DNA of 64,000 nt from JAHBVY01 sp964415255 (lineage in GTDB: Bacteria > Myxococcota_A > Polyangia > Polyangiales > Polyangiaceae), in the NCBI GenBank assembly GCA_964415255.1, contig CAYQAC010000001.1, positions 42,391 through 106,390 of the forward strand, written 5' to 3'. The notes beneath the pieces are model-generated. The model saw nothing but the letters and a program-made list of their open reading frames with translations. It was not told where the DNA came from and made no database searches. How positions within the stretch are numbered: the stretch's first letter is position 1; the number at the start of each line of letters is the position of its first letter. Shown in pieces: positions 50,309-58,987 of the stretch. The position numbers and the translations under genes are program-made.

Positions 50309-52796
50309 GGTAGCCGGCCCCCAGCTGCACCAGCAGCGGGCTATCGAGCTCACTCGTCGGCGCCACGCGCGCGCCCAAGTTCACGAACAGCTCCGCGCCG
50401 AGCTCCACGCCCGCGCCCAAGCCGCCCCGCGGCGCGAGCCCGGAGGGCACCTCCGCCTCATCGCCGACCAAGAGCTGCACATCCAGCTGGGCGTAGAGCC
50501 GCATCAGCCGCGCCACCTCATAGCCAGCGCCGAACAGCCAGAACGCCTTCATGTCTCCGTGCGGATACGCCTCCACCAGGGGCAGGCGCACCCCCAAGTT
50601 GGTGAGCCAGTACAGCTTCCCCACGTCGTGCCCCAGGCTCAGCGCGAGCTCAGCGCTCTCGTGGCTCCGGTCGTCCGTGGGCACCCCCACGCGCGCGCCG
50701 AGCCCGAACGAGCCATCGCCCTCGAACGGGGCGAACAGCTCGAGCGAGGCGCCGAGCCAAGCAGCGTTGTCCACCCGCTCGCCGTCGCCGTCGCGCAGCG
50801 CGTTCGAGGGCAACAGCGCGTCGAAGCCGAGCTGCGGCCAAGACTCCCCGCGACCCGTGCTGCCGCTCACCTCACCCCACAGCTGCCCCACGCCGCCGCT
50901 AGTCATGCCACCTGACACCGCCGCGTGAGCGCGCCGCGCAGGCGACATCAGGCGCGTGCCGAGCGCTGGGTGCATGGGGCGCAGCGGGAGGCTCACCCCG
51001 AGCTTTGGGTCCGGCTCCACCAGCTGAAGCAGCGGCGCCGCGCCAGGCGCGTCCCAGGTCGCCTCACCCAGGCGACGACCGCGGTCATCCACCAGCACCA
51101 GCGCCAGGTGATCGGCGGACATCGCTGGGAGCCGCGCCACGAAGGCGCCGCCATCACCCGGGTTGAAGGGGGCGCTCGGCAACTCCACGCCCAGCTCACG
51201 CCCACCGCGGACAGCCGAGATGACCCGCGCGCGCGGCTTGACGCGGGAGCTGACCGCCTCCGCCTCGATCCCACTGAAGCGCGCGCTCACCTCGAAGCCA
51301 CCGTCAGCGAGCCGCACGACGACGAGCCCCACCTCCGGGGTGGTGTAGGTCACCTTCACGGAGAGCTCCTGCTCCTCCCCAACCCCCCGAAACCGAAGCA
51401 CCTGGGGCGTGACGATACCGAAATCGATCGCCTTGGGCGCCGCCAGGAACGGCCCGTCATCTAAACTGACCTGCATCCCCTTGGGCACCTCGAAGCCCAC
51501 GCTCTGGTAGCGATGGACCGAGAGCTCACCTGAGAGCCCCAGGCCCTGCCCGCCCCTCACCGCGACCACGCTCACCGGCCGCGTCACGCTCGCGATGCCG
51601 AGGAAATCATCCACGTCGATGGCGCGCACCCGGAGGTAGTAGCGCCCCACCGGCATATTTTCTGCACGGAAATTACGAATCTCGGCGCCCACCTCCTCGC
51701 GCACTAAGATCTCGTGGAACTCAGGATCCGCGCTGAGCTCAACGCGGTAAGCCGAGGCCCGCGGCACCTCAGACCAGGCGCCGCGGATCAGCCCGCCCTG
51801 GCCCGTCGGGGCCAGCACCACGATGGGCGAGGTGGCCTCGCGGTAGCTGGGCGGCGGCGGCAGCGGCGCCGGCGCGCTCGGCGCCTTCTGATCGACGAAG
51901 GCGGAGCCGTGATCCTTCGGCACCGTCACGCGAGCGCCCCCAGAATGAACGTTCGCCTGACCATCAAAGACGCTCACGGTGGTGCGGCGCTTCTCGCTGT
52001 TCTTGCGCACCACGGCGTCGCGGCTCGCGGCGGACACCTGACCACCTCCTGCGACGCCGATCTCCACCTGCTTGCCGGCGATGGCGGCGAGCCCCGCCTG
52101 CAGCTCGCCCGACTCGAGCTCCACCGTCAGCTCCTTGGAGCGCGCCACCTGGCTCTGCCGCGCGGTGCCGTAGATCACCACCAGGGTGCGCTCCGAGAGG
52201 AAGATGCGCGTACGATCGATGAAGCGGATGTCGGCGCGCGCCTCCTCTCGTGTGTTCACGCTGTAGCGCTGGTGCAGCGACATCCCCGGCGCGGCCGTCT
52301 CCCAGCCGCCGCCCGGCGGCTTGGCGCGCACCTCAGGCTTAACGGACTGCACGTGCGCCGTCGCCAGGCTGGTGACCTCCGCTGGGACGACCAGGGTCAT
52401 GCCCGTCTTGAGCACCAGGCTGCCGCCTCGACATTGGACCCCGGAGTAGCGCTCAATGAGGTGGGCGTGGCGCGCCGCGCCGTACAGGGCCACCGCGATG
52501 TCACCGCAGGTCTCGTCCTCACTCACTGTCCACTGGATGACGCGCTCGGGGTAACCTGGCGTCTTGGGCTTGGCATACCCAGTGCTTCCCATACTGAGCC
52601 ATGCCAAACCCCCAACCAAGGCCCCCAGCGCGAGGGACTGTGACCTACCGCGCCCTGGCCGGCGACCTGCGCCGAGGCCCTGGCTGGGGTATACGGTGCG
52701 CTCCTGTGCTGGAGAGGCGCCTTGGGGGCTCACGCTGCCAACGTCCCACGCGACCGCGCGGATCCACTCGGTGCGCTGCTTACTACGAATACTCAT
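50298..52796 (-). CDS. FecR-domain envelope protein with LysM-like start and beta-barrel-like end
   Basis: About 830 aa. Signal segment LALGALVGGLAWLSMGSTGYA, then a LysM-like region (IQWTVSEDETCGDIAVALYG, TGMTLVVPAEV), a FecR-type domain (SVNTREEARADIRFIDRTRI, VFDGQANVHSGGARVTVP), a fibronectin-like segment and a C-terminal region with barrel-like strands (LWGEVSGSTGRG, GFGLGARVGV-like, LLVQLGAGYRGF). ATG 52796 would overlap the divergent OmpA-family start codon, so GTG 52733 may be the real start. A G-run element lies in the signal peptide codons (52599-52618). Confidence 0.8.
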   Translation of the reverse strand: MSIRSKQRTEWIRAVAWDVGSVSPQGASPAQERTVYPSQGLGAGRRPGRGRSQSLALGALVGGLAWLSMGSTGYAKPKTPGYPERVIQWTVSEDETCGDIAVALYGAARHAHLIERYSGVQCRGGSLVLKTGMTLVVPAEVTSLATAHVQSVKPEVRAKPPGGGWETAAPGMSLHQRYSVNTREEARADIRFIDRTRIFLSERTLVVIYGTARQSQVARSKELTVELESGELQAGLAAIAGKQVEIGVAGGGQVSAASRDAVVRKNSEKRRTTVSVFDGQANVHSGGARVTVPKDHGSAFVDQKAPSAPAPLPPPPSYREATSPIVVLAPTGQGGLIRGAWSEVPRASAYRVELSADPEFHEILVREEVGAEIRNFRAENMPVGRYYLRVRAIDVDDFLGIASVTRPVSVVAVRGGQGLGLSGELSVHRYQSVGFEVPKGMQVSLDDGPFLAAPKAIDFGIVTPQVLRFRGVGEEQELSVKVTYTTPEVGLVVVRLADGGFEVSARFSGIEAEAVSSRVKPRARVISAVRGGRELGVELPSAPFNPGDGGAFVARLPAMSADHLALVLVDDRGRRLGEATWDAPGAAPLLQLVEPDPKLGVSLPLRPMHPALGTRLMSPARRAHAAVSGGMTSGGVGQLWGEVSGSTGRGESWPQLGFDALLPSNALRDGDGERVDNAAWLGASLELFAPFEGDGSFGLGARVGVPTDDRSHESAELALSLGHDVGKLYWLTNLGVRLPLVEAYPHGDMKAFWLFGAGYEVARLMRLYAQLDVQLLVGDEAEVPSGLAPRGGLGAGVELGAELFVNLGARVAPTSELDSPLLVQLGAGYRGF

Positions 52797-52797
52797 G

Positions 52798-54516
52798 ATG
52801 ACTAAGTGTCTCGCCGGGTTGCGGCTCAAGCCGTGGCTGCTCGCTCTCGGGCTCGCCCTGACTCTACTCTCAACGAAGCCGAGCGCCGCTCAAAGTGACC
52901 TCGCCCTCGATCGGTATGAACCGGCGCCTGCCGGCCAGACTGGATTTGCAAGCGTTGCGCCACACTCGGGGGGGCACCTCTTACCCAGCTTCGGTGCGAC
53001 CCTGAGCTACGCGCGGCGACCGCTTGAGCTGGTCGGCTCGGACAGCTCAAGGCTGGTCGTGGATCATCAGCTCACGGCGCACCTCGGGGTGAGCCTAGCG
53101 CTCTTCGAGCGGCTCGTACTCGACGTCAACTTGCCCGCAACGCTGAGCCAAGGAGGGCAGAGCCCGAGCGAGGCGCCGTCGCTGACTGCCCCAGAAGAAG
53201 CCACCTTGAATGACGTGCGCCTGGGCGCGCAGCTGCGCGTCCTGGATGGCCCCATCGCGGCGGCGCTCGGGGTGCGCGTGTGGGCGCCTACGGGTGATGA
53301 CGACGCGTACACCTCCACAGGTGAGGTGCGTTATGAGCCCTACGTGACGGTGGGGGGGCGTCTCGACTCGATTCAGTTCGCCGCCCACGTGGGGCGCAAG
53401 CGACAACCCGCGGGCTCAGGACTACAGCACACGGCGGGGAGCGAGCTCATCAGCACCGCGGGTGTTTGGTGGGTTGGCGAGCGCTGGTCGGCGGGGCCTG
53501 AGCTCGCGTTAGCGACCGCAGCCAATGGGCGCACGCGCGCCTTCTCGGAGATCGGCACCGCCGTGGAAGTGCTCCTCGGCGGGCGCTATGAAATCATCCC
53601 CGATCTACACGCCGGCGCGGCGCTCGGGCCCGGCCTGAGCCGCGCCATCGGCACGCCACAGTACCGCGCGCTGCTGAACGTCACCTGGGCGCCAGGCGGC
53701 TCGGCGCCTGAGCGGGTCGCGTGCGGGCAGGATGAGGCGCGCCGCGCAGCAGCGCTCGATGACGCGGAGCGCATGCACCCCGCGCTCGCCGCGGTGGCTG
53801 ACGATCGCGATTTGGACGGCGTGCTGGACGCAGAGGACGCCTGCCCTGACACCCCCGGTGAGCGCAGCCCCCAAGGGGCGAAGCCCGGCTGCCCTCCCGA
53901 TCGCGATCAAGACGGCGTGGAGGACGCGCTGGACGCCTGCCCCGACACCCCTGGCGTCACCAACCTCGATCCGAAGTTGAACGGCTGCCCGCTCGACACC
54001 GACGGCGACGGCATCATCGACAGTGAGGATGCCTGCCCAGGTGAAGCAGGCCCGAAGCATGAGGACCCGAAGCTGCACGGCTGCCCGCCCTCCGTGCGCG
54101 TGGAGGGCAAGCAAATCGTGATCTTGGAGCAGGTGCGCTTCGCCACCGGCAGCCACGTGATCCTCCCGGAGAGCTTCCCGCTCTTGAAGCAGGTGGCGGA
54201 CGTGCTGCAAGGCCACCCGGACATCGCTCGGGTGGCGGTGGACGGCCACACCGACAACGTGGGGCAGCTGAACAAGAACCTCACGCTGTCACGCCAGCGG
54301 GCCGCGGCGGTGCTGAGGCACCTGGTGGAGCAAGGCGTGGACGAGCGGCGCCTGGAGGCGCGCGGCTTCGGTCCGCGGCGACCGATCGAGCCGAACACCA
54401 CCGCGGAGGGGCGCGCCAAGAACCGCCGCGTCGAGTTCCAGATCTTGAAGCGGACCGAGCTCGGCGAGCGCGGCTGGCGTGACGGCGGCGCCGAAGACGC
54501 GAAGTCCGATGAGTGA
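52798..54516 (+). CDS. OmpA-family protein with thrombospondin type 3 repeats
   Basis: About 572 aa. Signal peptide LLALGLALTLLSTKPSAA, an N-terminal outer-membrane barrel-like part, three calcium-binding TSP3-type repeats (DLDGVLDAEDACPDTPG, DQDGVEDALDACPDTPG, DGDGIIDSEDACPGEAG) and a C-terminal OmpA domain that binds peptidoglycan (VDGHTDNVGQLNKNLTLSRQ, RGFGPRRPIEPNTT, NRRVEF). ATG 52795 or 52798. It overlaps the adenylate cyclase gene by 8 nt, so cell-envelope and cAMP genes are coupled here. Confidence 0.92.
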   Translation: MTKCLAGLRLKPWLLALGLALTLLSTKPSAAQSDLALDRYEPAPAGQTGFASVAPHSGGHLLPSFGATLSYARRPLELVGSDSSRLVVDHQLTAHLGVSLALFERLVLDVNLPATLSQGGQSPSEAPSLTAPEEATLNDVRLGAQLRVLDGPIAAALGVRVWAPTGDDDAYTSTGEVRYEPYVTVGGRLDSIQFAAHVGRKRQPAGSGLQHTAGSELISTAGVWWVGERWSAGPELALATAANGRTRAFSEIGTAVEVLLGGRYEIIPDLHAGAALGPGLSRAIGTPQYRALLNVTWAPGGSAPERVACGQDEARRAAALDDAERMHPALAAVADDRDLDGVLDAEDACPDTPGERSPQGAKPGCPPDRDQDGVEDALDACPDTPGVTNLDPKLNGCPLDTDGDGIIDSEDACPGEAGPKHEDPKLHGCPPSVRVEGKQIVILEQVRFATGSHVILPESFPLLKQVADVLQGHPDIARVAVDGHTDNVGQLNKNLTLSRQRAAAVLRHLVEQGVDERRLEARGFGPRRPIEPNTTAEGRAKNRRVEFQILKRTELGERGWRDGGAEDAKSDE

Positions 54517-56344
54517 CCCCCATGGGAGCGCGCCCGTGAGCCCACCTGACGATGCGTCGGCCGGGCTCGCGCCGCAGCCTCGCGCCGTGGGCGCACCCAC
54601 GAAGCGGCGGGGCGGCGTCTCCCTCAGCCTCAAGCTCGCGCTGCTGCTCGCCGTGGTGGCGCTGGTGCCGACCGCGCTCGCGAGCCAGCTGCTGCTGTCG
54701 GTCAACCGCGAGGCGGTGCAGAGCAGCGAGCGCCAGCTGCAGACCGCGGTGGTCGCTGAGGTCACCGGGCTCACCACGCGCAGCCTGGAGCGCGGTGAGC
54801 GCGATCTGCGCACCATCGCCCTCGTCGTCTCACGCGCCGCAGCGGACCCCGCGCTGCTCCAGGGTGCGCTCGCGCCGGTGCTGGAGACCAGCCACGATCT
54901 GAGCGGCGTGCGCCTGGAGGTGCCGAGCGCCAAGGTGAGCACGCCGCTCTCACAAGAGAAGGGCGGCGCGGCGCCGCCTGAGTCGAGCGAGGCCCTACGC
55001 AAGGCGGCGGACGAGCATGGGGTCGCCTTCGCGGTCCTGGGCGGCGAGCCCATCCTGGTGGTCCCGGTGCCGCAGGCGCCCGGCGGCGCTCAGGGGGCCC
55101 GCGCCTACGTCACCGCGCGGGTCGACCTCACGGCGCTGCGCGAGCAGCTTCAAATCCTAGCGGAAATGCGCTTTGAGGGCGCCAGCGCGCGGCTGCTGTT
55201 GGTGGATCGCGACCGTCAGGTGATCGCCGAGCACGGCACGGGGCTCGGCCCCGGCGTGGACGCCAGCGTGCTGCCGGTGTGGGCGCCGCTCAGCCAGCAC
55301 CGCGCGGGCCTCACGCGGGTCGGCGTGGTGGAGGAGTTTCAGGCAGAGGGCGAGGCTTGGGTGGGCGGCCTCGAGACGGTGCCCGACGTGGGCTGGACGG
55401 CGGCGGTGTGGCGCCCCCAAGCGGAGGCCTATCAGAGCCTCACCCGCATGCGACAGCGCGGCATCTTGGTGAGCACCGCGGCGGCGCTGGTGGCGCTCGC
55501 GCTGGGGCTCGCGGGCGGCACCGCCCTGGCGCACCCCATCCAGCGCCTCGTGGCGCAGACCAGCCACATCGCGCAGCGCGCCTGGCGCCGCCTAGCCCCG
55601 CCAGACCAGCGCGGGGACGAGCTCGGCCAGCTGTCTCGCTCCATCCACCACATGGCCGAGGAGCTCGAGGCGAGCGAGCTACAAATCGCGCAAGACGCCA
55701 AGCTGCGCGGCGATCTTGGGCGCTTCCTCAGCGCGGAGCTGGTGGAGTCCATCGTGCGCGGGGAGCACTCCCTGGCCCTCGGGGGACAGCGGCGCGAGGT
55801 CTCCGTGCTGTTCGCGGACGTCGTCGCGTTCACGCCGCTCGCAGAGAGCAAGAGCGCCGAGGAGGTGGTGAAGCTCTTGAACGATCTCTTCAGCGTGCTC
55901 ACCGAGATCGTGTTCCGCCACCAGGGCACCGTCGATAAGTTCATCGGCGACTGCATCATGGCGGTGTGGGGCGCGCCGGTGGCTCAGGAAGATCACGCTG
56001 ACCGAGCGCTGCTCGCAGCGGAGGACATGATGCACTTCCTTGAGACCGCGAACCTCGACTGGAAGGATCGCTACGGCGTTGAAATTCGCCTCGGCGTTGG
56101 CATCAACTCGGGTGAGGCCATCGTCGGCAACATCGGCAGCGACAAGCGCATGGAGTACACCGTGATCGGCGACGTGGTGAACGTGGCCGCGCGCCTCGAG
56201 TCAGTCGCCAGGCCGAATCAGGTATTGGTCGCGAGCGCCACGGCCGAGCGCACGAGCGACACCTCCTTGCTCACGGCGCTAGGGGAGCAGAACCTCACGG
56301 GGAGGGACCGCCCGGTGCAGGTGTTTGAGCTGCGGTGGCAGTAG
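54509..56344 (+). CDS. Membrane-bound class III adenylate/guanylate cyclase
   Basis: 611 aa from ATG 54509. First membrane helix (LALLLAVVALVPTALASQLLL), an extracytoplasmic sensor region of about 260 residues with a dCache-like look, a second helix (GILVSTAAALVALALGLAGG), a HAMP linker and a class III cyclase domain at about 420-600. Metal-binding Asp in VSVLFADVVAFTP, the second Asp in FIGDCIMAVWG and the transition-state motif NVAARLES are present, so it should be active. The substrate-selecting residues cannot be assigned with certainty. Downstream is a repeat-bearing spacer. Confidence 0.92.
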   Translation: MSDPHGSAPVSPPDDASAGLAPQPRAVGAPTKRRGGVSLSLKLALLLAVVALVPTALASQLLLSVNREAVQSSERQLQTAVVAEVTGLTTRSLERGERDLRTIALVVSRAAADPALLQGALAPVLETSHDLSGVRLEVPSAKVSTPLSQEKGGAAPPESSEALRKAADEHGVAFAVLGGEPILVVPVPQAPGGAQGARAYVTARVDLTALREQLQILAEMRFEGASARLLLVDRDRQVIAEHGTGLGPGVDASVLPVWAPLSQHRAGLTRVGVVEEFQAEGEAWVGGLETVPDVGWTAAVWRPQAEAYQSLTRMRQRGILVSTAAALVALALGLAGGTALAHPIQRLVAQTSHIAQRAWRRLAPPDQRGDELGQLSRSIHHMAEELEASELQIAQDAKLRGDLGRFLSAELVESIVRGEHSLALGGQRREVSVLFADVVAFTPLAESKSAEEVVKLLNDLFSVLTEIVFRHQGTVDKFIGDCIMAVWGAPVAQEDHADRALLAAEDMMHFLETANLDWKDRYGVEIRLGVGINSGEAIVGNIGSDKRMEYTVIGDVVNVAARLESVARPNQVLVASATAERTSDTSLLTALGEQNLTGRDRPVQVFELRWQ

Positions 56345-56420
56345 GGGGCGGCGCGGCGGCACCTAGGGCGACAAGCGGTGGCTTGGGCGAGGGCGGCTGG
56401 TGGGCAGCCGACTCAGCGAG

Positions 56421-56447
56421 CGCGGTGCCAAACCCCCAAAACCAAAC
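56421..56447 (-). repeat. G-run element (reverse orientation) after the cyclase gene
   Basis: CGCGGTGCCAAACCCCCAAA is the reverse complement form of the element, marking the left border of the accessory patch. Confidence 0.7.
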
Positions 56448-56521
56448 GCCCAGCGTGGGCACTGCCTGGCCACGGCTCAGGCGCCGATCACAGCTAAGTC
56501 AGGATAACTAATCAATAGCGC

Positions 56522-56746
56522 TCAGCTGCGACCGTCGATCACCACGGCCACGCGCCACACCCCCTGCTCACGAGCCAACGCGATCACGGTGTTCGGCCCT
56601 AACCCGCGTGGCATCGTGCGCTCGCTGGGGATGCGACGTCGCCCAGCGGTCGCCTCGCACAGCCAGCATGCCATCAGCTCGACCTCGAGCGCGCCCGTCA
56701 CCACCTGCCGGAGCACCATCCGCAACCTTCGGGAGGCGGACGCCAA
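56522..56746 (-). CDS. Possible gene remnant
   Basis: Frame with high G/C third positions on the minus strand, encoding VVTGALEVELMACWLCEATAG, MPRGLGPNTVIAL and AREQGVWRVAVVIDGRS before its stop. Its upstream part runs into the toxin region without a convincing start, so it is probably a 3' fragment cut by insertion of the toxin cassette. No family recognised. Confidence 0.35.
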   Translation of the reverse strand: MASASRRLRMVLRQVVTGALEVELMACWLCEATAGRRRIPSERTMPRGLGPNTVIALAREQGVWRVAVVIDGRS

Positions 56747-56765
56747 GCGGCGTGCCGTCGGTGGG

Positions 56766-57449
56766 GTGCGCCAGCCACCTCCGGGCTTCCAGGCTCAGCC
56801 TGGCTTCGGAAGACCACACAGCCCGGACCTGTACGACCCCGACCTGACCGTCTTTCCGGAGAAGGTCCGGCGACTAGCCGAGAAGCGACTAGCAACGCGG
56901 AACCGTGAGCTTCCCCTTCACGTGATCGACGAGCCGATCTTGCCCAGCGATGGGGAGCTAGCGTGGCACGAGAAACCAAGGGTTGGCGAGGGATCGATAG
57001 ACGAGGGAGGGGCACCCCACGGCTATGGCAAGGAGCGTGACATAGCGCTCGACCTCGCATCGGAGGGCAACCGGGTGGCGGCACAGCCTGTGCGCGAGGG
57101 GTACAAGGTCAAGAGCTGGGATACTCACGTCAACGACCAGCGGGTTGAGTTCAAGACCCCGAACTCGTCAAAGATCTCTCGGTGGGCAAGAGACGGGTAC
57201 GAGGCACAGCTTCAGGCGGATCAGATCGTGCTTGACTTGCGGATCGTCGGGGCCACCCTTGATGAGGCAAGGGAAGTCGTCAACAAGATCCGGAGATCGA
57301 ACAGGGACTCAGGGAGAGACATTGAGAGCACGGCCCGCTTCATTCGCATCCTTGGGCTTGACTTCAATCGCACCTGGCCAGTGAGAAGACCATGGGTGAA
57401 ACGTCGGAAATCTGGTTCAGGTTCGGGCGCCCCGCAGAAGAAGCGGTGA
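56766..57449 (+). CDS. CdiA-CT-like nuclease toxin module without its delivery part
   Basis: The C-terminal 130 residues match the pattern of CdiA C-terminal tRNA nucleases (PD-(D/E)XK-like fold): ERDIALDLASEGNRVAAQP, SWDTHVNDQRVEFKTPNSSK with the acidic-x-Lys core (D...EFK), QADQIVLDLRIVGATLDEA and a closing FIRILGLD. A Pro-rich lead-in (VRQPPPGFQAQPGFGRP) precedes it. No signal, filament or Rhs repeats are present, so this is an orphan or displaced toxin tip. GTG 56766 is only a possible start; the frame is open from 56589. An immunity-like gene overlaps its end by 58 bp. Confidence 0.7.
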   Translation: MRQPPPGFQAQPGFGRPHSPDLYDPDLTVFPEKVRRLAEKRLATRNRELPLHVIDEPILPSDGELAWHEKPRVGEGSIDEGGAPHGYGKERDIALDLASEGNRVAAQPVREGYKVKSWDTHVNDQRVEFKTPNSSKISRWARDGYEAQLQADQIVLDLRIVGATLDEAREVVNKIRRSNRDSGRDIESTARFIRILGLDFNRTWPVRRPWVKRRKSGSGSGAPQKKR

Positions 57450-57799
57450 GCGAGGTTGCGCGCGTACTGGGCGTCGACTTTGATCGAGCCGGAGCGGAGT
57501 GGAAGTCTGGCCGCGAAGAACAACACCTACTGCTCTTCCGGAGCAGCGAGGTTGAGACGAGCTTCTTCGTGGATGACGGGGAAGAGCCATGGGCCAACTC
57601 CGACTTCCTGCTCCGCTACCATGGCGGCTCAGGGAACGCGCCGGCCGCGCGAGTAGACTTTGAGCGACTGAAGACGCTTGGCGTGCCGATGACGCTGAGC
57701 ATCGACTCCGGGGACACCGAAGCGAGCTTCACCCCCGCGCTCGACCTCCCGCCCGACACCGAGCGAGCCCCCGAGCACCCGGCTCACCCGCAGGCCTGA
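57392..57799 (+). CDS. Likely immunity protein for the nuclease toxin
   Basis: 135 aa, acidic, no signal peptide (MGETSEIWFRFGRPAEEAV, ETSFFVDDGEEPWANSDFLLRY). Small acidic proteins directly following, and overlapping, toxin genes are normally their cognate immunity proteins; no family is recognised, so the role rests on position. ATG 57392 lies within the toxin's last codons. Confidence 0.65.
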   Translation: MGETSEIWFRFGRPAEEAVSEVARVLGVDFDRAGAEWKSGREEQHLLLFRSSEVETSFFVDDGEEPWANSDFLLRYHGGSGNAPAARVDFERLKTLGVPMTLSIDSGDTEASFTPALDLPPDTERAPEHPAHPQA

Positions 57800-57867
57800 A
57801 GCCTGCCTGACCACCGCGAGCGCCGCCCTCCCGCGGCGCCGCACCATCATGACCTGAGGAGGTCTGC

Positions 57868-58440
57868 ATGGCTTACATCCTCGCTCTGCGAGACGATGGG
57901 AGCCCGCCCACGGAGTTCATGATCTGGCCGTCCGGCTGGGTCGAGACCTCCAAGGGCCGGTTCCTGTTCGACAGCAAGGCTGCCGAGTCGGTGATGGCCG
58001 ACTTCGAGAAGCACGGCAACGAGCTGCCGCTCGACTACGCCCACGCGATGGTGGCGCCCGGAGCGGGTGACCCCGCGCTCGAGCACCGCGCCGCCGGCTG
58101 GTTCCGCCTCGAGGTGCGCGACGGCGCGCTCTGGGCGGTGGACGTCCGCTGGACAAGCGCAGCCTCCAAGGCGCTCTCGGAGAAGGAGTGGCGCTACTTC
58201 TCGCCGGCCTTCGAGGTCGGGCCCGAGCGGCGCATCAGCCGCCTCATCAACGTCGCCCTGACGAACCTACCCGCGACCTACGGCATGACGCCTCTGGTCG
58301 CCTCTGCAACCCCGGAGCAAACCATCATGAACCCTGCCCTCCTGCTAGCGCTCGGCTTGAGCGCGACGGCGAGCGAAGCTGAGGCGCTCGAGCGCGCCGG
58401 CAAGCTCGCCATGTTCGAGCGAGAGGTCCTCGAGACCCTC
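57868..58440 (+). pseudogene. Truncated phage Mu-like I protein (prohead protease/scaffold)
   Basis: Good ribosome-binding site (GAGGAGG) before ATG 57868. The first 185 residues match the Mu gpI protease/scaffold family: FMIWPSGWVETSKGRFLFD, LPLDYAHAMVAPGAGDPALE, RAAGWFRLEVRDGALWAVDV, YFSPAFEVG and the scaffold start MNPALLLALGLSATASEAEAL. After about 58440 the frame stays open only as the reverse complement of another gene (HQGAQRRGGVADHE). The family is usually about 350 aa, so the 3' half is lost. No other phage structural genes are present. Confidence 0.8.
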
Positions 58441-58788
58441 TCTCAGAACCATGGGCTCCCTGGAGCCTTCGAGCTCTCGCACCAAGGCGCGCAGCGGCGC
58501 GGTGGAGTCGCCGATCACGAGCCGCTCATCGACCTCGACTGGGAGCAGGTCCAGCCCGTAGACAGGCCCCACGAGCCGAGCCGTGGCTTCAACGCGGGGC
58601 ACGGCGCTCGCGACCACCCGCTTCGGGACCAGCACCGTGCGACGACTCAAGCTGCTGAGCGTTGCCTTCACCTGGCGCGTGCCCTCTTCACTGAGGCCCT
58701 CCTCACTGCTCTGACCTGGCGTCAGCAAAAACAAGTGCGGGCTGAGCAGTGCCGGGAGATCGCGAGCCGTGTCGCTCTGGGGTTCCAT
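58345..58788 (-). CDS. Hypothetical protein fragment, weakly histidine-phosphatase-like
   Basis: Minus-strand frame with biased third positions (LFLLTPGQSSEEGLSEEGTRQ, ASAVPRVEATARLVG, RALVRELEGSREPMVL). The order resembles SixA-type phosphatases, but the catalytic RHG is replaced by LTPGQ and the second His motif is unclear, so catalysis is unlikely. Its 3' end overlaps the phage gene remnant, and a true junction probably lies near 58440. The 199 bp between 58789 and the next gene hold nothing recognisable. Confidence 0.4.
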   Translation of the reverse strand: MEPQSDTARDLPALLSPHLFLLTPGQSSEEGLSEEGTRQVKATLSSLSRRTVLVPKRVVASAVPRVEATARLVGPVYGLDLLPVEVDERLVIGDSTAPLRALVRELEGSREPMVLREGLEDLSLEHGELAGALERLSFARRRAQAER

Positions 58789-58987
58789 CAGGCGAAGCAG
58801 AGCAAGCCGCGTGCCGGTGCGGATCCACCGAGAGGCTCACGGGCCGGTCAGCTTCCGCGATCGCGATTAGACAGATTCATGAATCATTTCATGCAGTTAG
58901 AGGTGGGACGCTGGACGCGGCGGGGTCGCCTCGAGACCACGACTGTAGGCAAGCGCCAACAGTGGGCGCGCGTGATATACGGGTCCC

